From the NCBI GenBank assembly GCA_020441225.1, contig JAGRMP010000091.1, positions 1 to 6,862 on the forward strand: DNA of 6,862 nt. The letters are read 5' to 3'. The notes beneath the pieces are model-generated. The model was not told the origin of the DNA and did no database searches. It was given only the letters and a program-made list of their open reading frames with translations. The translations under genes were made by a program, and so were the position numbers. Of the stretch, positions 5,577 through 6,862 are shown piece after piece. Origin of the DNA: Maritimibacter sp. (lineage in GTDB: Bacteria > Pseudomonadota > Alphaproteobacteria > Rhodobacterales > Rhodobacteraceae). Every line of letters begins with the position of its first letter. Position 1 is the first letter of the stretch.

Positions 5577-6209
5577 ATGCTGATCGCAAAACCCGTCTTC
5601 GTCCTGCCGCTTGCCGCGGCACTCATGCTCACCGCCTGTACCACGACCGGTCCGCGCCAGAACACCGGTGCCGCCGCGGGCGCCGTTGCGGGCGGATTGC
5701 TGGGCGGCATCGTTTCCGGGCGGCCCGCGGGTGCGGCCATCGGTGCTGTCGGCGGCGCATTGGTTGGCGGCGCCATCGGCCAACAGCTCGACAAGCAGGC
5801 GGGCGAATTGCGCGCGGGCTTCGATGACGGACGCATCAGTGTCGTCAACACCGGCAATTCGCTGGTCGTGACCATGCCCGAGGCGATCCTGTTCGCCACC
5901 GACAGCTCGCAGCTCACCCCGGCGATCCGCAAGAACCTGCGGGTGCTTGCCGATCACCTGAACAAATACCCCAGCAGCAACGTCCAGGTGATCGGTCACA
6001 CCGACAACCAGGGCGCGGCGAGCTACAACCTCAACCTGTCGCGCCAGCGCGCGGCATCGGTGACCCAGGTGCTCCTGAACAACGGCGTCGCCGCCTATCG
6101 CGTGACCTCGATCGGGCGCGGCGAAGACCAGCCGATCGCCTCCAACCTCACGCCCGAGGGGCGGGCGCAGAACCGCCGGGTCGAGATCGTCATCATCCCG
6201 ACCTCCTGA
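5577..6209 (+). CDS. OmpA-family peptidoglycan-binding outer membrane lipoprotein with glycine-zipper segment (YiaD/Pal-like)
   Basis: The 210-residue protein should be lipidated, anchored in the outer membrane and bound to peptidoglycan. Residues 1-20 are a lipoprotein signal ending in the lipobox LTAC with Cys21; Thr at +2 gives no inner-membrane retention signal. Residues 31-68 are a glycine-zipper repeat (GAVAGGLLGG, AGAAIGAVGGALVGGAIG) that could insert into or pack along a membrane. Residues about 103-208 are the OmpA C-terminal domain: ILFATDSSQLTP, VIGHTDNQG with Asp143, YNLNLSRQRA (150-159) and the NRRVEIVI end. The D, N, LS and RA residues match the peptidoglycan-contacting positions of the family. 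It resembles E. coli YiaD in arrangement more than Pal, which lacks the glycine zipper. The gene is flanked by terminators and appears to be a single-gene unit; no tol genes are next to it. Confidence 0.93.
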   Translation: MLIAKPVFVLPLAAALMLTACTTTGPRQNTGAAAGAVAGGLLGGIVSGRPAGAAIGAVGGALVGGAIGQQLDKQAGELRAGFDDGRISVVNTGNSLVVTMPEAILFATDSSQLTPAIRKNLRVLADHLNKYPSSNVQVIGHTDNQGAASYNLNLSRQRAASVTQVLLNNGVAAYRVTSIGRGEDQPIASNLTPEGRAQNRRVEIVIIPTS

Positions 6210-6226
6210 TCCCTTCAGGACGATCC

Positions 6227-6253
6227 GCCCGGGCGCCCGATCGGGCCCCGGGC
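6227..6253 (+). repeat. GC hairpin just after the lipoprotein gene
   Basis: GCCCGGG (6227-6233) pairs with CCCGGGC (6247-6253), enclosing the perfect 12-base palindrome GCCCGATCGGGC (6235-6246). No T-run follows. It stands 13 bases upstream of the main terminator and may help stabilise the 3' end. Confidence 0.55.
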
Positions 6254-6266
6254 CGCACGTACATAG

Positions 6267-6302
6267 CCCCGCGGGACCGCCGGTTCCGCGGGGTTCGTCT
6301 TT
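6267..6302 (+). terminator. intrinsic terminator of the lipoprotein gene
   Basis: CCCCGCGGGACC (6267-6278) pairs with GGTTCCGCGGGG (6282-6293), twelve pairs with one G-T, around the three-base loop GCC. TTCGTCTTT follows (6294-6302), an interrupted but T-rich tail. It ends transcription ahead of glcD. Confidence 0.78.
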
Positions 6303-6304
6303 GC

Positions 6305-6317
6305 GGTTGGGCCAACC
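6305..6317 (+). promoter_or_regulatory. operator-like inverted repeat upstream of glcD
   Basis: GGTTGG-G-CCAACC is a perfect six-base inverted repeat with one central base. It sits just upstream of the candidate -35 box of glcD, a usual place for an activator. GntR-family regulators such as GlcC or LysR-type regulators control glycolate genes in other bacteria, but this site does not match a consensus I can name with certainty. Confidence 0.4.
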
Positions 6318-6322
6318 AACCC

Positions 6323-6351
6323 TTGCACCGGTTTCCCCGACACGTTCAAAT
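6323..6351 (+). promoter_or_regulatory. candidate sigma70-type promoter for glcD
   Basis: TTGCAC (6323-6328) and TCAAAT (6346-6351) are separated by 17 bases, the optimal spacing. The -10 matches four of six consensus bases, the -35 three. Transcription would start near 6358, leaving a leader of under 20 bases that just holds the ribosome site. Confidence 0.4.
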
Positions 6352-6374
6352 GGCCTCCCAAGGGAGGACGACCC

Positions 6375-6862
6375 ATGCAGATGCCAGAGCCCGACGGGGG
6401 TATTCTCGCCGCCAAGGACCGGATCACCGCCCGGCTGCGCGCCGCACTGGGGCCGGACGGGGTGATCGAGGACGCCATCCAACTGCGCGCCTATGAATGC
6501 GACGGGCTCTCGGCCTATCGCTGCCCGCCGCTCTGCGCCGTGCTGCCGCGCTCGACGGCCGAGGTCTCGGCGGTGATGAAGATCTGCCACGACGAGGGCG
6601 TGCCGGTGGTACCGCGCGGGGCGGGGACCTCGCTCGCGGGCGGGGCGCTGCCGACGGCGGATGCGGTTCTGCTCGGCATCGCCCGGATGAACCGGGTGCT
6701 CGAGACCGATTACGACAACCGCACCATCCGCGTCGAAGCGGGGCGTACCAATCTTTCGGTGACCGGGGCGGTCGAACAGGATGGGTTCTTCTACGCCCCC
6801 GATCCCTCGTCGCAGCTCGCCTGCGCCATCGCCGGCAATATCGCGATGAATTCGGGCGGCGC
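6375..6862 (+). CDS. glcD: glycolate oxidase subunit GlcD, FAD-binding (3' end outside window)
   Basis: The first 162 codons of the FAD subunit of glycolate oxidase, which oxidises glycolate to glyoxylate together with GlcE and GlcF. A strong ribosome site GGGAGGA (6362-6368) lies six bases before ATG 6375. Visible family marks are YECDGLSAYR at 40-49, the PP-loop FAD site PRGAGTSLAGGALP at 80-93, and YAPDPSSQLACAIAGNIAMNSGG from residue 140 on, all close to E. coli GlcD by eye. The frame is intact to the window edge. glcE and glcF would be expected downstream. A D-lactate dehydrogenase of the same FAD family is the main alternative, but the ECDGLSAYR and YAPDPSSQ stretches favour GlcD. Confidence 0.95.
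   Translation, partial: MQMPEPDGGILAAKDRITARLRAALGPDGVIEDAIQLRAYECDGLSAYRCPPLCAVLPRSTAEVSAVMKICHDEGVPVVPRGAGTSLAGGALPTADAVLLGIARMNRVLETDYDNRTIRVEAGRTNLSVTGAVEQDGFFYAPDPSSQLACAIAGNIAMNSGG

Noticed and set aside
3746..5932. Minus-strand open frame of 728 codons opposite cmk, the alkyltransferase and the lipoprotein
   Set aside because: It crosses three genes and their terminators, and its composition is low-complexity with no recognisable domain; the + strand genes carry clear motifs.
5535..6590. Minus-strand open frame of 351 codons opposite the lipoprotein and the glcD start
   Set aside because: Same shadow character; it runs through a terminator, a promoter candidate and two genes with strong family motifs.
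1..6862. CRISPR arrays, tRNA or rRNA genes, insertion sequences, phage attachment sites
   Set aside because: No spaced repeat series, cloverleaf sequence, transposase motif or terminal inverted repeat with target duplication was seen by eye.

Overview
This is a strongly GC-rich window (codon third positions are almost all G or C) from what looks like an alphaproteobacterium, most likely order Rhodobacterales. The clues are the aroA/cmk gene pair, the class II AroA, the lipoprotein style and a periplasmic sulfide-oxidising flavoprotein. A sulfur-oxidising or purple non-sulfur member would fit, but genus cannot be set from the sequence alone. All recognised genes lie on the + strand and the window is almost fully explained by eight ordinary genes, two of them cut by the window edges.

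Layout. Positions 1-153 are the C-terminus of a c-type cytochrome, followed by a Tat-exported FAD protein of the FccB/SoxF type (224-1483). Together they look like a flavocytochrome c sulfide dehydrogenase. A very good intrinsic terminator (1506-1535) closes that unit. A 300-base non-coding leader with an 11-bp tandem repeat then precedes a core biosynthetic cluster: aroA (EPSP synthase, 1842-3194), an unrecognised four-helix membrane protein (3262-3828) and cmk (cytidylate kinase, 3839-4444). After cmk come two perfect GC palindromes, then an AraC-HTH/O6-alkylguanine methyltransferase fusion gene (4580-5434) that ends in a terminator-like hairpin. An OmpA-family lipoprotein with a glycine-zipper segment (5577-6209) stands alone with its own terminator (6267-6302). 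The window ends in the first 162 codons of glcD (glycolate oxidase FAD subunit, from 6375), which has a plausible promoter and a perfect inverted repeat just upstream.

Functions. The genes form separate units: periplasmic sulfide oxidation feeding electrons to cytochrome c; shikimate pathway plus pyrimidine nucleotide phosphorylation; direct reversal of DNA alkylation; outer membrane-peptidoglycan tethering; and glycolate oxidation. I found no clear undescribed multi-gene system. The most unusual structure is at 3814-3842: a five-codon reading frame (MSFAP) linked by ATGA overlaps to the gene before it and to cmk after it. The only good Shine-Dalgarno there is placed for the minicistron and not for cmk, which suggests a termination-reinitiation relay.
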